Shown here in pieces: positions 40,059 through 48,947 of a stretch of DNA of 64,000 nucleotides; position 1 is the stretch's first letter, and the number at the start of each line of letters is the position of its first letter. Source of the DNA: CAWHYG01 sp963833505 (lineage in GTDB: Bacteria; Eisenbacteria; RBG-16-71-46; CAIMUX01). Where the stretch lies: positions 620,001-684,000 of the forward strand of contig CAWHYG010000007.1 in assembly GCA_963833505.1 (NCBI GenBank). Direction: 5' to 3'. The notes below the pieces were generated by a model. That model had not been told where the DNA came from. It searched no databases and was given only the letters and a program-made list of their open reading frames with translations. A program made the translations under genes and the position numbers.

Positions 40059-40961
40059 TCAGTCCCAGTCGGGTTCCCGGCTCCACCCGACCAGCGCATC
40101 ATAAGCCTTGCGGTACCGCGCCAGAGCCTCCTCCGCCACCCGCGGGGGCAGAGGCGGCGCCGGCGGATTGCGGTCCCAATCCAACGTCTTGAGATAGTCG
40201 CGGACGTATTGCTTGTCCCAGGCTTCCGGCGGCCCTCCGCCTTCGAGCGAGTGGACCGGCCAGAAACGGGACGAGTCGGGAGTCAGGACCTCGTCGATCA
40301 GGCTGAGCTTTCCGTCGATGAATCCGAACTCGAGCTTGGTGTCGGCGATGATCACGCCCCGCGCCCGCGCGTAGGCCGTTCCGCGCCCGTAGATCGAGAG
40401 GCTCTGCCGCTCGAGATCGCGCGCGGTTTCCGTCCCGACGATCCGGGCCATCTCGTCCAACGTGAGAGGCTGGTCGTGTCCGACCTCCTCCTTCGTGGTC
40501 GGAGTGAAGATCGGCTTCGGCAGCCGATCGAACTCCTCGAGCCCCGGAGGCAGCGCCTGACCCGCGATTCCGCCGCTCTCCCGGTACTCCGGCCACCCCG
40601 AGCCGGCCAGATAGCCGCGGACCACGCACTCGATCGGCACCCGCTCGGCCTTCCGGACCAGCATCCAGCGGCCGCGAAGGCGATCGGCATGGCCCTGGAA
40701 GGTCGCGGGCAGATCGGCGTCGTCGGTCGAAAGAAAATGGGTCGGCATCAGGCGCGCGAATCCGCGCAGCCAGAAGGCCGAGAGCTGGTTCAGAAGCACT
40801 CCCTTGCCCGGAAGGCCCTCCGGCAGGATGCAATCGAAAGCAGAGATCCGATCGGTCGTGACGATGAGCAGGCGGTCTCCGAGATCCACCGTTTCGCGCA
40901 CCTTGCCCCGGTGCGCCACCGCGATGTTCAGATCCGCCAGGGTTTGAAACGGCTCAGACAT
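40059..40961 (-). CDS. purC: SAICAR synthetase
   Basis: A 300-residue phosphoribosylaminoimidazole-succinocarboxamide synthase joining CAIR and aspartate with ATP in purine synthesis. Family motifs: HRGKVRETVDLGDRLLIVTTDRISAFD, ECVVRGYLAGSGW, IIADTKLEFGF, LIDEVLTPDSSRFWP and DKQYVRDYL. The size matches the longer SAICAR synthase type. ATG 40961 follows GGGAGA. Lies between purN and purH, same strand, with ~90-100 base gaps. Confidence 0.96.
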   Translation of the reverse strand: MSEPFQTLADLNIAVAHRGKVRETVDLGDRLLIVTTDRISAFDCILPEGLPGKGVLLNQLSAFWLRGFARLMPTHFLSTDDADLPATFQGHADRLRGRWMLVRKAERVPIECVVRGYLAGSGWPEYRESGGIAGQALPPGLEEFDRLPKPIFTPTTKEEVGHDQPLTLDEMARIVGTETARDLERQSLSIYGRGTAYARARGVIIADTKLEFGFIDGKLSLIDEVLTPDSSRFWPVHSLEGGGPPEAWDKQYVRDYLKTLDWDRNPPAPPLPPRVAEEALARYRKAYDALVGWSREPDWD

Positions 40962-41063
40962 GTTGCGTCTCCCTGCGCTGTATTGTCCGTCGGGAACTCC
41001 CGCCCGATTTCGGTCGGCCCCTGCTTCGCCGGCTCCACGATCTCAAGGAACAGTCCGCCCGTC

Positions 41064-41711
41064 TCAGGCCCGACCCTCGACCGTCGAATCCCAGCGGATC
41101 ACTCGCCCCTCCCGGCGCATCCCTCCTCCGGCGATCCGGTTCACGGCTTCCACCAGGATGCGGTGCTCCTCATGCAGGATCCGATCAGAGAGCGAATCCT
41201 CGGTATCGCCGTCGAGCACCGGAACCGACGCCTGGACGAGGATGGCGCCCTGATCGACCTCGGCGTTGACCAGATGCACGGTGCAGCCGGAAACCCGGAC
41301 GCCGTACTCGATCGCCTGCCGTTGCGCGTGCAGGCCGGGAAACGACGGCAGAAGCGAGGGATGGATGTTGAGGATCCGATCGGGATAGGCACCCAGCAGC
41401 CCGGGGCCGATGATCCGGAAGAACCCGGCCAGGACAATCCACTCGGCTCCATGTTCCCGGAGGACGCCGAGGAATGCCGCCTCGGCGTCCGGAGACAGCC
41501 GGGCTCGGGGCGAACCGGGATCCACGAAAACAGCGGGAACACCGTGCCTCCGGGCCCGCTCGAGGGCGGCCGCGTCGGCCCGATCCGAGGCCACGACGGC
41601 GATGCGCGCCCGAAGTCGGCCTTCGGCTTCCGCGTCCAGAAGAGCCTGAAGGTTCGATCCGCGCCCGGAGGCGAGGACGCCGAATCCCGGGGGAACTCCC
41701 GTGCTTCTCAT
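41064..41711 (-). CDS. purN: Phosphoribosylglycinamide formyltransferase
   Basis: A 215-residue GAR transformylase using 10-formyl-tetrahydrofolate. Motifs: VLASGRGSNLQALLDA near the N-terminus, LAGFFRIIGPGLL, NIHPSLLPSFPGLHAQRQAIEYGV (catalytic Asn-His-Pro), and SGCTVHLVNAEVDQGAILVQ. The ATG at 41711 is the best family-aligned start, but I see no clear ribosome-binding site. It follows comEC by 59 bases. Confidence 0.95.
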   Translation of the reverse strand: MRSTGVPPGFGVLASGRGSNLQALLDAEAEGRLRARIAVVASDRADAAALERARRHGVPAVFVDPGSPRARLSPDAEAAFLGVLREHGAEWIVLAGFFRIIGPGLLGAYPDRILNIHPSLLPSFPGLHAQRQAIEYGVRVSGCTVHLVNAEVDQGAILVQASVPVLDGDTEDSLSDRILHEEHRILVEAVNRIAGGGMRREGRVIRWDSTVEGRA

Positions 41712-41770
41712 GCGAGAGCTTATAGCACACGTGCGGGACCCGCGGCAAGGCGGGCATGCAAGCACCTCGC

Positions 41771-44632
41771 TCAGGGTCGATCGCGGGAGATGAAGAGGCC
41801 GCCTTCCCCACCGGCAATCCGGATCCAGCCCATCCGGTCGGTTCGAAGCACTCGTGCGCCCCAGCGCCGGGCCGATTCCAGGGTCTCTGCGTTAGGCAGG
41901 CCGAAGTGATTGCCGGCGCCGACCGAGATCAACGCGATGAAGGGGCGCGTCGCGCGCCACCAGGCATCGGAACCCGCGGTGCGGCTTCCGTGATGGCCAA
42001 GCTGAGCCGCGGTGACCGGCCCGATTCCGGCCGCTCCGATCCGGCGGAGGACCTCCGCTTCGCGATCCTTCTCCAGATCGCCGACCAGGAGCAGTCGGAA
42101 GCGGGGCGCGTTGAACAGAAGCGAGAAGCATGAGTCGTTCGGCTTGCGCGGTCGAAATCCCGCCGGAGGATGCAACAGGCGCGCGTCCACCAGCGGCGAG
42201 ATCCGGCGTGCCCAGGGAGCGGCGGCCCGCAGGAGAACCGGCCTCTGCGGCGAAACGGACAGATCGATCCAGAAGGAATCGGGGAAGCAGGCACCGGATG
42301 GCAGGACCAGCGTATCCACCCGCACGGAGCTGGCCAGAAGATCCGGCAGCCCGCCGCGGTGGTCCAGATCCTGATGCGTGATCCAGACGCGATCCAGGCG
42401 CGTGACGCGGGCCTGCTGGAGCTGCGGAACCAGACGATCGCGGCCCATCCTGGATCCGGGGCCAAGGTCCACCAGCCAGCGCGTCCGCCCGGCGCGGAGG
42501 AGGATGGCGTCCCCCTGGCCAACGTCGAGGAAGCGCACCTCAAGAGGGGCGGCGCGAAACGGACGCTCCTCGATGCAGCCCCGAACGGTTCCGAGGACGA
42601 GAGGCAACGAGAAGAGACCGGTCCAGGCCAGCGCCGGCAGATGACCCGGTGGCCTCCAATTCCGCGCGGCGGGCCTCCGCAGATCTCCCCTCGACGACGA
42701 CCCCTCGGAATCCGGCGATGCCCCCCGCGAGGACGGCTCGGCGGGATTCCGCGGGCCTCCCGGCGAGGATCGTTCCGCTTGGGAAGCGGGGCCATCGACC
42801 GGTTCAAGCCGCGACCGGCGTTGTCGCCGAAGAACCAGAACCGCCAGCCACAGCGCGCCCCCCGCGGCCAGCGTCGCCGCCAGCGCATCGGTCCGTCCGA
42901 TCCGGCCCGGCCACGGGCAACGCCCACTCCATTCCGAGGCGGTGCGGATCAGCGCGAAGAAGCCGGCGGCCGCGCCCCGGCCCGCCGCCGCGAGAGGATG
43001 CTGCGGCCCGGCTCCGAGCGCGACGGCGATGGCGGCGATCAGAAGCGAGGTCATCACGACGGCCATGAGCGGCAGAGCCGCCGCGTTGATGAAGAGCCCC
43101 AGGGGATAGATCACGCCGAAATGATGAAGGCACCAGGGGAAGATCATCAGGCTGGCTCCCGCGGACACGCCGAGAACCTCGCAGCCGGCCTTCCGGAGCC
43201 GATGGACCACCGGCGCCAGTCGACGGCCCAGGCGCGGGAACCGGCCGCGCGCACGCGGCGCCGAGGGCGCGCGATGCCGCCGAATCCCGAGACGCCGGAC
43301 CGCCAGCGATCCCAGCTCGCGTCCGAGAAACACGCCGGTCATCGCGCTCATGCTGAGGCTGAACGAGGCCGTCTTCGGCATCGACGGATCCAGCACCGGC
43401 AGGAGAGTTCCGGTCCAGCCCAGCGCGTCCCAGACGCGCGGCGCTCTTCCCCACTTCGGAGCCAGGGCCAGCAGGATCGCGCCGAGATAGGCGCGCAGAG
43501 CGGGCACCGGCGTTCCGACCTCGAAGCAGTAGAAACCGAGCGCGAAAAGCGCCGGCCAACGACACCAGGGCGCTCCGCGGGTCACGATCCGAAGCGCGAG
43601 GTAGAGGATCCCGCCGATCAGGGTCATGTGAAAGCCGGCGATGGCGAGAAGATGCGCGGTCCCGGTGCGACGAAAGGGCTCGGACCACGAGCGGGGCACG
43701 TCGCGGCGCGGTCCCAGGAGTACCCAGGCCGCGAGCGTCCCCGCGTCCGGCCCCAGAACCGAGACCAGCCGCGTACTGAACCGGTCCTGCGCGGGCTCCA
43801 GACGGTCCCGCAGCGATGGGCGCGAAGCGCGCGGCGGCGAAAGCCGGAACGCCCGGTGGATGGAAATCCTAGGGATCGCCGGATCCTCGCCCGGATCCTT
43901 CGAGATCTCCGCGGATCCGAGCAGGGATCCGCCGACGAGATAGTCGCCGCACCCGCCGGTCCACCATCCTTCGACGGGAGCTCCGCCCAGACCGACGCGC
44001 CATCCCCGGTCGTCGCACACGGCCCAGAGGCGTCCGACCCACCGCGGATCCGAACCTCGCCCGGGCTGGTCGATGCGGACGATGAACCAGCCGTCGCTCA
44101 CGCTCGGAAGCGCCGCCGCGCGCCACTGCGCCGCCGGAGTCGAACGAACGCCGGAGAGCAAACCGACCAGGGCCCACAGGGCGAAGACCGCGGAGGCGGG
44201 CGCAAGCCCGGTGCGGGCCGGCCGGATCCGGCTCGGCCGAGATCGGTCCGGCCGAGTCTGGTCCGACCCGATCCCATGCGGAAGGGCCCCATTCAGCCGG
44301 GGCTGGTCCGGCCGGATCCCGCGCGGATGGGTACCCTCCGGCTGGGCTCGACTCCGGCGAAGCTCCAACACGAAGAGGACGATCCAGGACAGCCCCAGGC
44401 ATCCGGTGAGGACGCAGGCCGGGGCCGCCGAGCCGGTCCAATCCAAGGGGGAAACGCGCGCCACCCCAGCCCCGAGGTACCAGCCGGGAAGAACGGCCAG
44501 CGCCAGCCAGGCGCCGACCCAGCCCGAGAGAGCCCGGCCTGAGCGAACGGAGAGAGCCCGGGTGTCGGTTCGTGCTCCCGACGCGTGGCGGACATCGCGG
44601 GTGGATCGCGCCGGCGTCGACGATTCGGCCAT
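41771..44632 (-). CDS. comEC: DNA internalisation-related competence protein ComEC/Rec2
   Basis: A 953-residue inner-membrane protein of natural transformation. It has N-terminal transmembrane helices and an extracytoplasmic domain, then the competence core with LLAIAGFHMTLIGGILYL (the HLLAxSGLH motif). The C-terminal metallo-beta-lactamase domain (VRFLDVGQGDAILL, THQDLDHRGG, LLVGDLEKD, QLGHHGS) is nuclease-like. Two low-complexity insertions are unusual: residues ~95-145 (Arg/Pro-rich, repeat at 44221) and ~615-660 (SPGGPRNPAEPSSRG-like) between the membrane core and the lactamase domain. Start at 44632 is probable, not proven. Confidence 0.92.
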   Translation of the reverse strand: MAESSTPARSTRDVRHASGARTDTRALSVRSGRALSGWVGAWLALAVLPGWYLGAGVARVSPLDWTGSAAPACVLTGCLGLSWIVLFVLELRRSRAQPEGTHPRGIRPDQPRLNGALPHGIGSDQTRPDRSRPSRIRPARTGLAPASAVFALWALVGLLSGVRSTPAAQWRAAALPSVSDGWFIVRIDQPGRGSDPRWVGRLWAVCDDRGWRVGLGGAPVEGWWTGGCGDYLVGGSLLGSAEISKDPGEDPAIPRISIHRAFRLSPPRASRPSLRDRLEPAQDRFSTRLVSVLGPDAGTLAAWVLLGPRRDVPRSWSEPFRRTGTAHLLAIAGFHMTLIGGILYLALRIVTRGAPWCRWPALFALGFYCFEVGTPVPALRAYLGAILLALAPKWGRAPRVWDALGWTGTLLPVLDPSMPKTASFSLSMSAMTGVFLGRELGSLAVRRLGIRRHRAPSAPRARGRFPRLGRRLAPVVHRLRKAGCEVLGVSAGASLMIFPWCLHHFGVIYPLGLFINAAALPLMAVVMTSLLIAAIAVALGAGPQHPLAAAGRGAAAGFFALIRTASEWSGRCPWPGRIGRTDALAATLAAGGALWLAVLVLRRQRRSRLEPVDGPASQAERSSPGGPRNPAEPSSRGASPDSEGSSSRGDLRRPAARNWRPPGHLPALAWTGLFSLPLVLGTVRGCIEERPFRAAPLEVRFLDVGQGDAILLRAGRTRWLVDLGPGSRMGRDRLVPQLQQARVTRLDRVWITHQDLDHRGGLPDLLASSVRVDTLVLPSGACFPDSFWIDLSVSPQRPVLLRAAAPWARRISPLVDARLLHPPAGFRPRKPNDSCFSLLFNAPRFRLLLVGDLEKDREAEVLRRIGAAGIGPVTAAQLGHHGSRTAGSDAWWRATRPFIALISVGAGNHFGLPNAETLESARRWGARVLRTDRMGWIRIAGGEGGLFISRDRP
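44221..44345 (-). repeat. In-frame 15/45-bp tandem repeats inside comEC
   Basis: Four 15-bp units start at 44221 (GCCGGATCCGGCTCG, GCCGAGATCGGTCCG and variants), continuing into units ~45 bp apart built around CTGGTCCG. They encode RPDRSRPSRIRP- and GIRPDQP-like peptide between the first and second hydrophobic regions of ComEC. Confidence 0.82.
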
Positions 44633-44681
44633 GGACCGGTGTGCGCCAGATCCATGCCTGGATTCGAACTTCGGACCTGCG

Positions 44682-44704
44682 AAAAGAGCCCGCCGTGCGG
44701 GCTC
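44682..44704 (-). terminator. Rho-independent terminator after the metalloprotease gene
   Basis: A perfect 8-bp stem, GAGCCCGC / GCGGGCTC, with a 3-base loop (44686-44704). Read on the minus strand it is followed by TTTTC. It lies 47 bases beyond the metalloprotease stop at 44751 and just before comEC. Confidence 0.85.
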
Positions 44705-44750
44705 CTCGATCGCCGCCAGGAGAGGCGACGGCTCTTGTCTTCGTCCGACC

Positions 44751-46532
44751 CTACCGGGCCACGATCATCTTGCGCTGCCCGGAGGCGCCGGCGGTGTCGA
44801 GGCGGTAGAAATACACGCCCGGGGCGACGGAGCGTCCGGAGTCATCCCTTCCGTCCCAGCGGATCGAATACGCCCCCGCGTCCTGGCTCGTGTGGATCAA
44901 GGTCCTGACCTGCCGGCCGGCTGCGTCGAACACCAGCAGCGAGACCGGTCCGGCCTGCGCGAGCCGATAGTTGATGCGCGTCTCCGGCCCGAACGGATTG
45001 GGGACGTTCTGGTCGAGATTGACCGTTCGCGTGTAGAGCGGCTCGCCCACTCCGGTCTGTCCGAGGCTCGTCTCCGCGCCGAAGATGAAGTCCTGGGCGG
45101 CGGAGCCGCACTCCTGGGCCATCGAGACGATCAGGTAGGCGTAGTCCATGCCCTTCCAGCCGGAGATCTGGACCTGGCCCTCCCCGTTCTGGTCCAGCTT
45201 CATGTAGGTCTCTTGGAACACGTCCTGTCCGGATTTCTTCGAGATCAGCACCACCTGCCGGGTGCAGAGCGGACCGTCATATCCGACCGTGAGGACGTCG
45301 TCGTTGCTGCCGATCTCGTGGTCGAAGCGGATCACCCCCGCGCCCGCGGCTTCCGGCGGATTCTCCGGGTGCTGCCCGCTGATCGGATAAGAGGTGACGG
45401 TGCGATCGGTCGCGAGGTAGACGTGGTAGTCGGCCGCGCTGTGATAATGGCTGCCGGTGTCACGGGCCCAGGTGTAGAAGTTCCAGAGCTGCCACTCGGC
45501 CAGCGCGTTGCTGTAAGTGCTCGAGACTTTGTTCAGGACCTGATCGAAACAGGTGAACACCCCCTGGGTGGCGGCGCAGGCCTGCACGTCCCGGACCAGC
45601 GCGTCGGTCCAGTTGTCGGTCAGGAAGCGCGGCCACAGGAAGCAGCCGTACTCGAAACAACCGTCCGACGTGCTCGCCTTGCGATAGGGAGAACCGGCGT
45701 AGCACGGCAGATACTGGCAGTTATCCATGGTCCCGGGATAGACCTCATCCTCCTCGAAGGTCGCCATGTTCTCCATCCACCAGCGGTTCGCGACCACGTA
45801 GCCCATCTGGATGACATGGTGATATTCGTGGGCGACGGTGATCTTGAGAGGAAGAGTGCGATCGGCGTACCCGAAACCGGCATAATCGTTATCCACCTCG
45901 AGGAAGGCGGTATAGGAGTTCGGCCAGCGACCGTCCTGGACATCCGGGAAGGTCACGCCGTAGACCCCCGAGAGTTTGAGCACATAGATGTCGATGAGCC
46001 CGTTGCCGCCGCCCGCGGTTCCGTCCGACGGAGGGATCTGCCAGCCCAGCGCCACGTACCGGGCGTAGGCCTTCTCGGCCGCGGTCTTGACCGTGTCGAG
46101 GTAGGCGGAATTGGGCCACTGGTAGATCATGTTGGATCCGCTGGTGGCGTAGTGGATCCGGAAGTGCGCGGTATCCACGAAGGAATCAAGCGACGGCCGC
46201 GCCATCAGTTGTTCAACCTGGACGCGGATGCCGGGCTCGAGACCCGACAGCTTGTCCAGCGCTTCCATGGCGATCCCAGTTCCGCACTTGATTCGATCCC
46301 CCGGGACGGCCAACGACTTCGGGAGCAGGCCGGCCCCTCGGATGAAGCAGAGCTTGTACAGGATGGCCTGGCCCGGCGAGATCTCGCCGGCCTGAAGGGC
46401 GGCATTGATGGCGGCCAGCGTCGGCGAACCGCCGGCAGGATCCGTGGAAGCTTGGGAAGGGCCGGAGCCGAGCGCCAGGAGAAGGACGGGGATCGCCACC
46501 GGCAAGAGATGCGTGATTCTCAGGTGGCGCAT
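44751..46532 (-). CDS. Secreted metalloprotease (MXAN_6640-like) with FlgD-type sorting domain
   Basis: A 593-residue exported protein. The signal peptide is HLLPVAIPVLLLALGSGPSQA. The catalytic zinc motif HEYHH (HExxH) lies in TVAHEYHHVIQMGY around residue 230, followed by NRWWMENMATFEEDEVYP, the layout of MXAN_6640-type putative metalloproteases. The C-terminal ~85 residues are a FlgD Ig-like sorting domain (NVPNPFGPETRINYRL, SLLVFDAAGRQVRTL, IRWDGRDDSGRSVAPGVYFY, ending KMIVAR). ATG 46532 follows GGAGGAG, so the longer reading to 46718 is rejected. A terminator hairpin follows. Likely a secreted peptidase. Confidence 0.85.
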   Translation of the reverse strand: MRHLRITHLLPVAIPVLLLALGSGPSQASTDPAGGSPTLAAINAALQAGEISPGQAILYKLCFIRGAGLLPKSLAVPGDRIKCGTGIAMEALDKLSGLEPGIRVQVEQLMARPSLDSFVDTAHFRIHYATSGSNMIYQWPNSAYLDTVKTAAEKAYARYVALGWQIPPSDGTAGGGNGLIDIYVLKLSGVYGVTFPDVQDGRWPNSYTAFLEVDNDYAGFGYADRTLPLKITVAHEYHHVIQMGYVVANRWWMENMATFEEDEVYPGTMDNCQYLPCYAGSPYRKASTSDGCFEYGCFLWPRFLTDNWTDALVRDVQACAATQGVFTCFDQVLNKVSSTYSNALAEWQLWNFYTWARDTGSHYHSAADYHVYLATDRTVTSYPISGQHPENPPEAAGAGVIRFDHEIGSNDDVLTVGYDGPLCTRQVVLISKKSGQDVFQETYMKLDQNGEGQVQISGWKGMDYAYLIVSMAQECGSAAQDFIFGAETSLGQTGVGEPLYTRTVNLDQNVPNPFGPETRINYRLAQAGPVSLLVFDAAGRQVRTLIHTSQDAGAYSIRWDGRDDSGRSVAPGVYFYRLDTAGASGQRKMIVAR

Positions 46533-46784
46533 GTCTCCTCCTGGTCGGGGTAGCCCAAATCCTCGTCGCGAAGCCGGTGCCGGCCGCGCGCCCGCTACCT
46601 GTTGAGATTCTATCGGATTGGCAGGAAGACGGCAACGATCAATTTGCTCTGATCCGGGGTCCGGTTCTGGACGGAGCGCGGACCGGCAGGGATCCGGCAG
46701 ACGCCTGCTTCGGGCCATCTGGTTCTTGATGGCTGCTCCGGAGTCAGGCGTCCTCAGAAGGTCCGGCGATTGCGTCCGGGGGGA

Positions 46785-48947
46785 TCAGGAAGGCGGGAGC
46801 GGGGCGGTTTCCGGTGACGAGCCTCCCCCGCCGGACGAGCCCCAGTGGCGGGTCAGGGTCATCTCGTAGAGGTCCGACCAGATGGTGGCGCCGTCCCCGG
46901 CCGTGGTGGTGAAGTAGTACGGAATCGACCTGCCGATCGGAAGCTGATCCGCGTCGACCACGGCGACGAAGGCGCCGTCCCCTCGATTGACGGGAGACAG
47001 CGGGATCTCCTCCGCTCCTCCGGGAACGTCGGCGAGGTGCAGGATGGGCTGCGCCCCGGAACCGCTGTCGGCGCCGGCGAGCGGGGAGATCTCGACGGAG
47101 AGAAGCACGGGGCCGCGGACCAGGATCCGCCCCGGAGCGACGTGGCGGATCGACGGAAGGCGTTCTCCCAGCCGGGCTTCGACTTCCCGCACCATCCCGG
47201 CGCGGGCTTCCACCACCTCGTTCCAGCCGTGCTCCGATCCCACCCGGACCGCATGAATCCCGGGCGTCGCCAAGGCCTCGTACGGGGTCGTTCCCGCGAG
47301 CTTCCCGTCGATCCACACGGAGTCGCCTTCAGACTCGATCAGGCCCGAACGCTCCTTCCACCGCAGCGATTCGACCCGCACGCGGCTCCAGTCGGGAGAT
47401 GGGTCGCTCGGGATGACGACACGAGTCGTCGCTCCCGGACGGACCAGAACCAGCCGATCCCAGGGGCCGATCCGCGGGTTTTCGAAGAAGATCCGATTCC
47501 AGCCGGCCGGCAGGGAGTCCAGGGTCGCGGGCACGTCCAGCTTGTCGCGGCCGGTCACCCAGACGCGGCCGCCGGCGCCGGCGTCCTCGGCCGTCACTTC
47601 GACCGTTCCTTCGAGCAAGGGCGCGAACCGCGTGGGTCCCTGACCGGACACTTCGACCTGCATCTCCATGAGGCCGCAAGGGCCGAGGTCGAGCGTCACG
47701 CGGTGCTGTCCCGGGCTCACCGCGTCGAACTGGACAGGACTGGGTCCGGAACCCTCCTCGCCGTCGAGAAGAACGCGTTTCACCGGCGGTTCGGGCGCAA
47801 CTTCCAGAACGCTGGGACCCGCCGCGCCGCGGTGGAACCAACCAGGCGGGACTTGCAGCCGGAGAGGACTGCGAGGCAAGGCGACCAGAAGGACGCCCGC
47901 CAGGACCAGCAGATTGACGGCGATCGCCCAGCGGAGGCGCTGCCCTTTGCCCGCCGGCGGAATCTCGTCGTCTTCTCCCGCATCGGCCGACTCGCGCGCT
48001 TGATCACTCTCCCCAACGGGATCGATTCGAAGCGCCTCCGTCTCCGGCATCGGGGACGGTGGGCTCAACGGCATCCGGCCAGGGCCTGCTTCGGACGGAG
48101 ATCCCGACTGAAACACCTGATCCAGGGCCGCTTCGATCATCGAATCGGCGTCGGCAGCCTGTCCGGCCGGATCGATTCCCTCCAGGCCGGCCAGCGGATT
48201 CTCCGGCTCGTTGTCCAGGGCCGCGATCGGACTGAATCGGAGCGCGATCGCGCTCGCCGAAGTCGTCTCGATGCCGGTGAGGTTGACGAGGCCGTCGCAG
48301 GCTCGCTTGAGGTCGGTCATCTGGCTGAAAAGATGGGCCACGGCGCGCGTCTCGGGCGCGACCCCGCCGTCGGAGGTCAGGAGGACAAGGACGTCCCCGG
48401 CCTCGACCGGCAGCGACGTCACCTCCAGGTCCAGGTCTTCCCCACGGCCGAGCCAGGCGCTGTCGCCGATTCTTCCTGCCGGCAGACCCTCGACCGGGCG
48501 GGCGCGCCCGTCGCGCAGGACGCAGATCCAGACCGGCGACGTCTTCACGAACCACGCACGATCATCCTCGACGAGGACGCAGGAGAGGCGAACCTCGTCC
48601 CGGATCTCCGGATGTTCCCGGTTCTCGCGATGAAGTCCGGCGTGGAGGGCCTGGATCTTCGAGATCAGGCAGCGCACGCCGAGCGGCAGCGCGGCGGAGT
48701 CGCCTGGACCCGGATCCCAGATCTCGCGGAAGCGACCGGAGGATCCGTCGAGAAGACGCCCGGCTCCCTCGAGTTCCGCCAGCCTCGGTTCGACCGAACG
48801 CGCGAATGCGCCCTCCGGCGAGCTGACCGCCAGGACGGCCAGAACCTGGGCCGGATCGGCCCAGGCGCAGCACGCGCCCCCTTCGACTTCGGAGGTGGCC
48901 AGCTCGATCCGGACCAGCCTTCCACTCCGCGAGGACTCGGCGGTCAT
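46785..48947 (-). CDS. PP2C-like pseudophosphatase with TM segment and PEGA domains
   Basis: A 720-residue protein. Residues ~1-235 look like a PPM/PP2C fold (LSCVLVEDDRAWFVKTSPVWICVLRDG; GDVLVLLTSDGG), but the metal-binding Asp of the usual GDSR and GDGxG motifs is missing, so catalysis is doubtful. After an acidic/Pro linker comes one transmembrane helix (WAIAVNLLVLAGVLLVAL, ~residue 345). The extracytoplasmic part has two PEGA-like domains (VKRVLLDGEEGSGPSPVQFDAVSPGQHRV; SVWIDGKLAGTTPYEAL). The stop-start overlap with the TPR gene (4 bases) shows coupling. Perhaps a signalling scaffold. Confidence 0.7.
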   Translation of the reverse strand: MTAESSRSGRLVRIELATSEVEGGACCAWADPAQVLAVLAVSSPEGAFARSVEPRLAELEGAGRLLDGSSGRFREIWDPGPGDSAALPLGVRCLISKIQALHAGLHRENREHPEIRDEVRLSCVLVEDDRAWFVKTSPVWICVLRDGRARPVEGLPAGRIGDSAWLGRGEDLDLEVTSLPVEAGDVLVLLTSDGGVAPETRAVAHLFSQMTDLKRACDGLVNLTGIETTSASAIALRFSPIAALDNEPENPLAGLEGIDPAGQAADADSMIEAALDQVFQSGSPSEAGPGRMPLSPPSPMPETEALRIDPVGESDQARESADAGEDDEIPPAGKGQRLRWAIAVNLLVLAGVLLVALPRSPLRLQVPPGWFHRGAAGPSVLEVAPEPPVKRVLLDGEEGSGPSPVQFDAVSPGQHRVTLDLGPCGLMEMQVEVSGQGPTRFAPLLEGTVEVTAEDAGAGGRVWVTGRDKLDVPATLDSLPAGWNRIFFENPRIGPWDRLVLVRPGATTRVVIPSDPSPDWSRVRVESLRWKERSGLIESEGDSVWIDGKLAGTTPYEALATPGIHAVRVGSEHGWNEVVEARAGMVREVEARLGERLPSIRHVAPGRILVRGPVLLSVEISPLAGADSGSGAQPILHLADVPGGAEEIPLSPVNRGDGAFVAVVDADQLPIGRSIPYYFTTTAGDGATIWSDLYEMTLTRHWGSSGGGGSSPETAPLPPS

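Noticed and set aside
44655..44700. tRNA-like GGATTCGAAC stretch followed by a GC-rich hairpin
   Set aside because: The presumed T-arm stems do not pair and no acceptor or anticodon arms can be drawn; the hairpin is better explained as the terminator of the metalloprotease gene.
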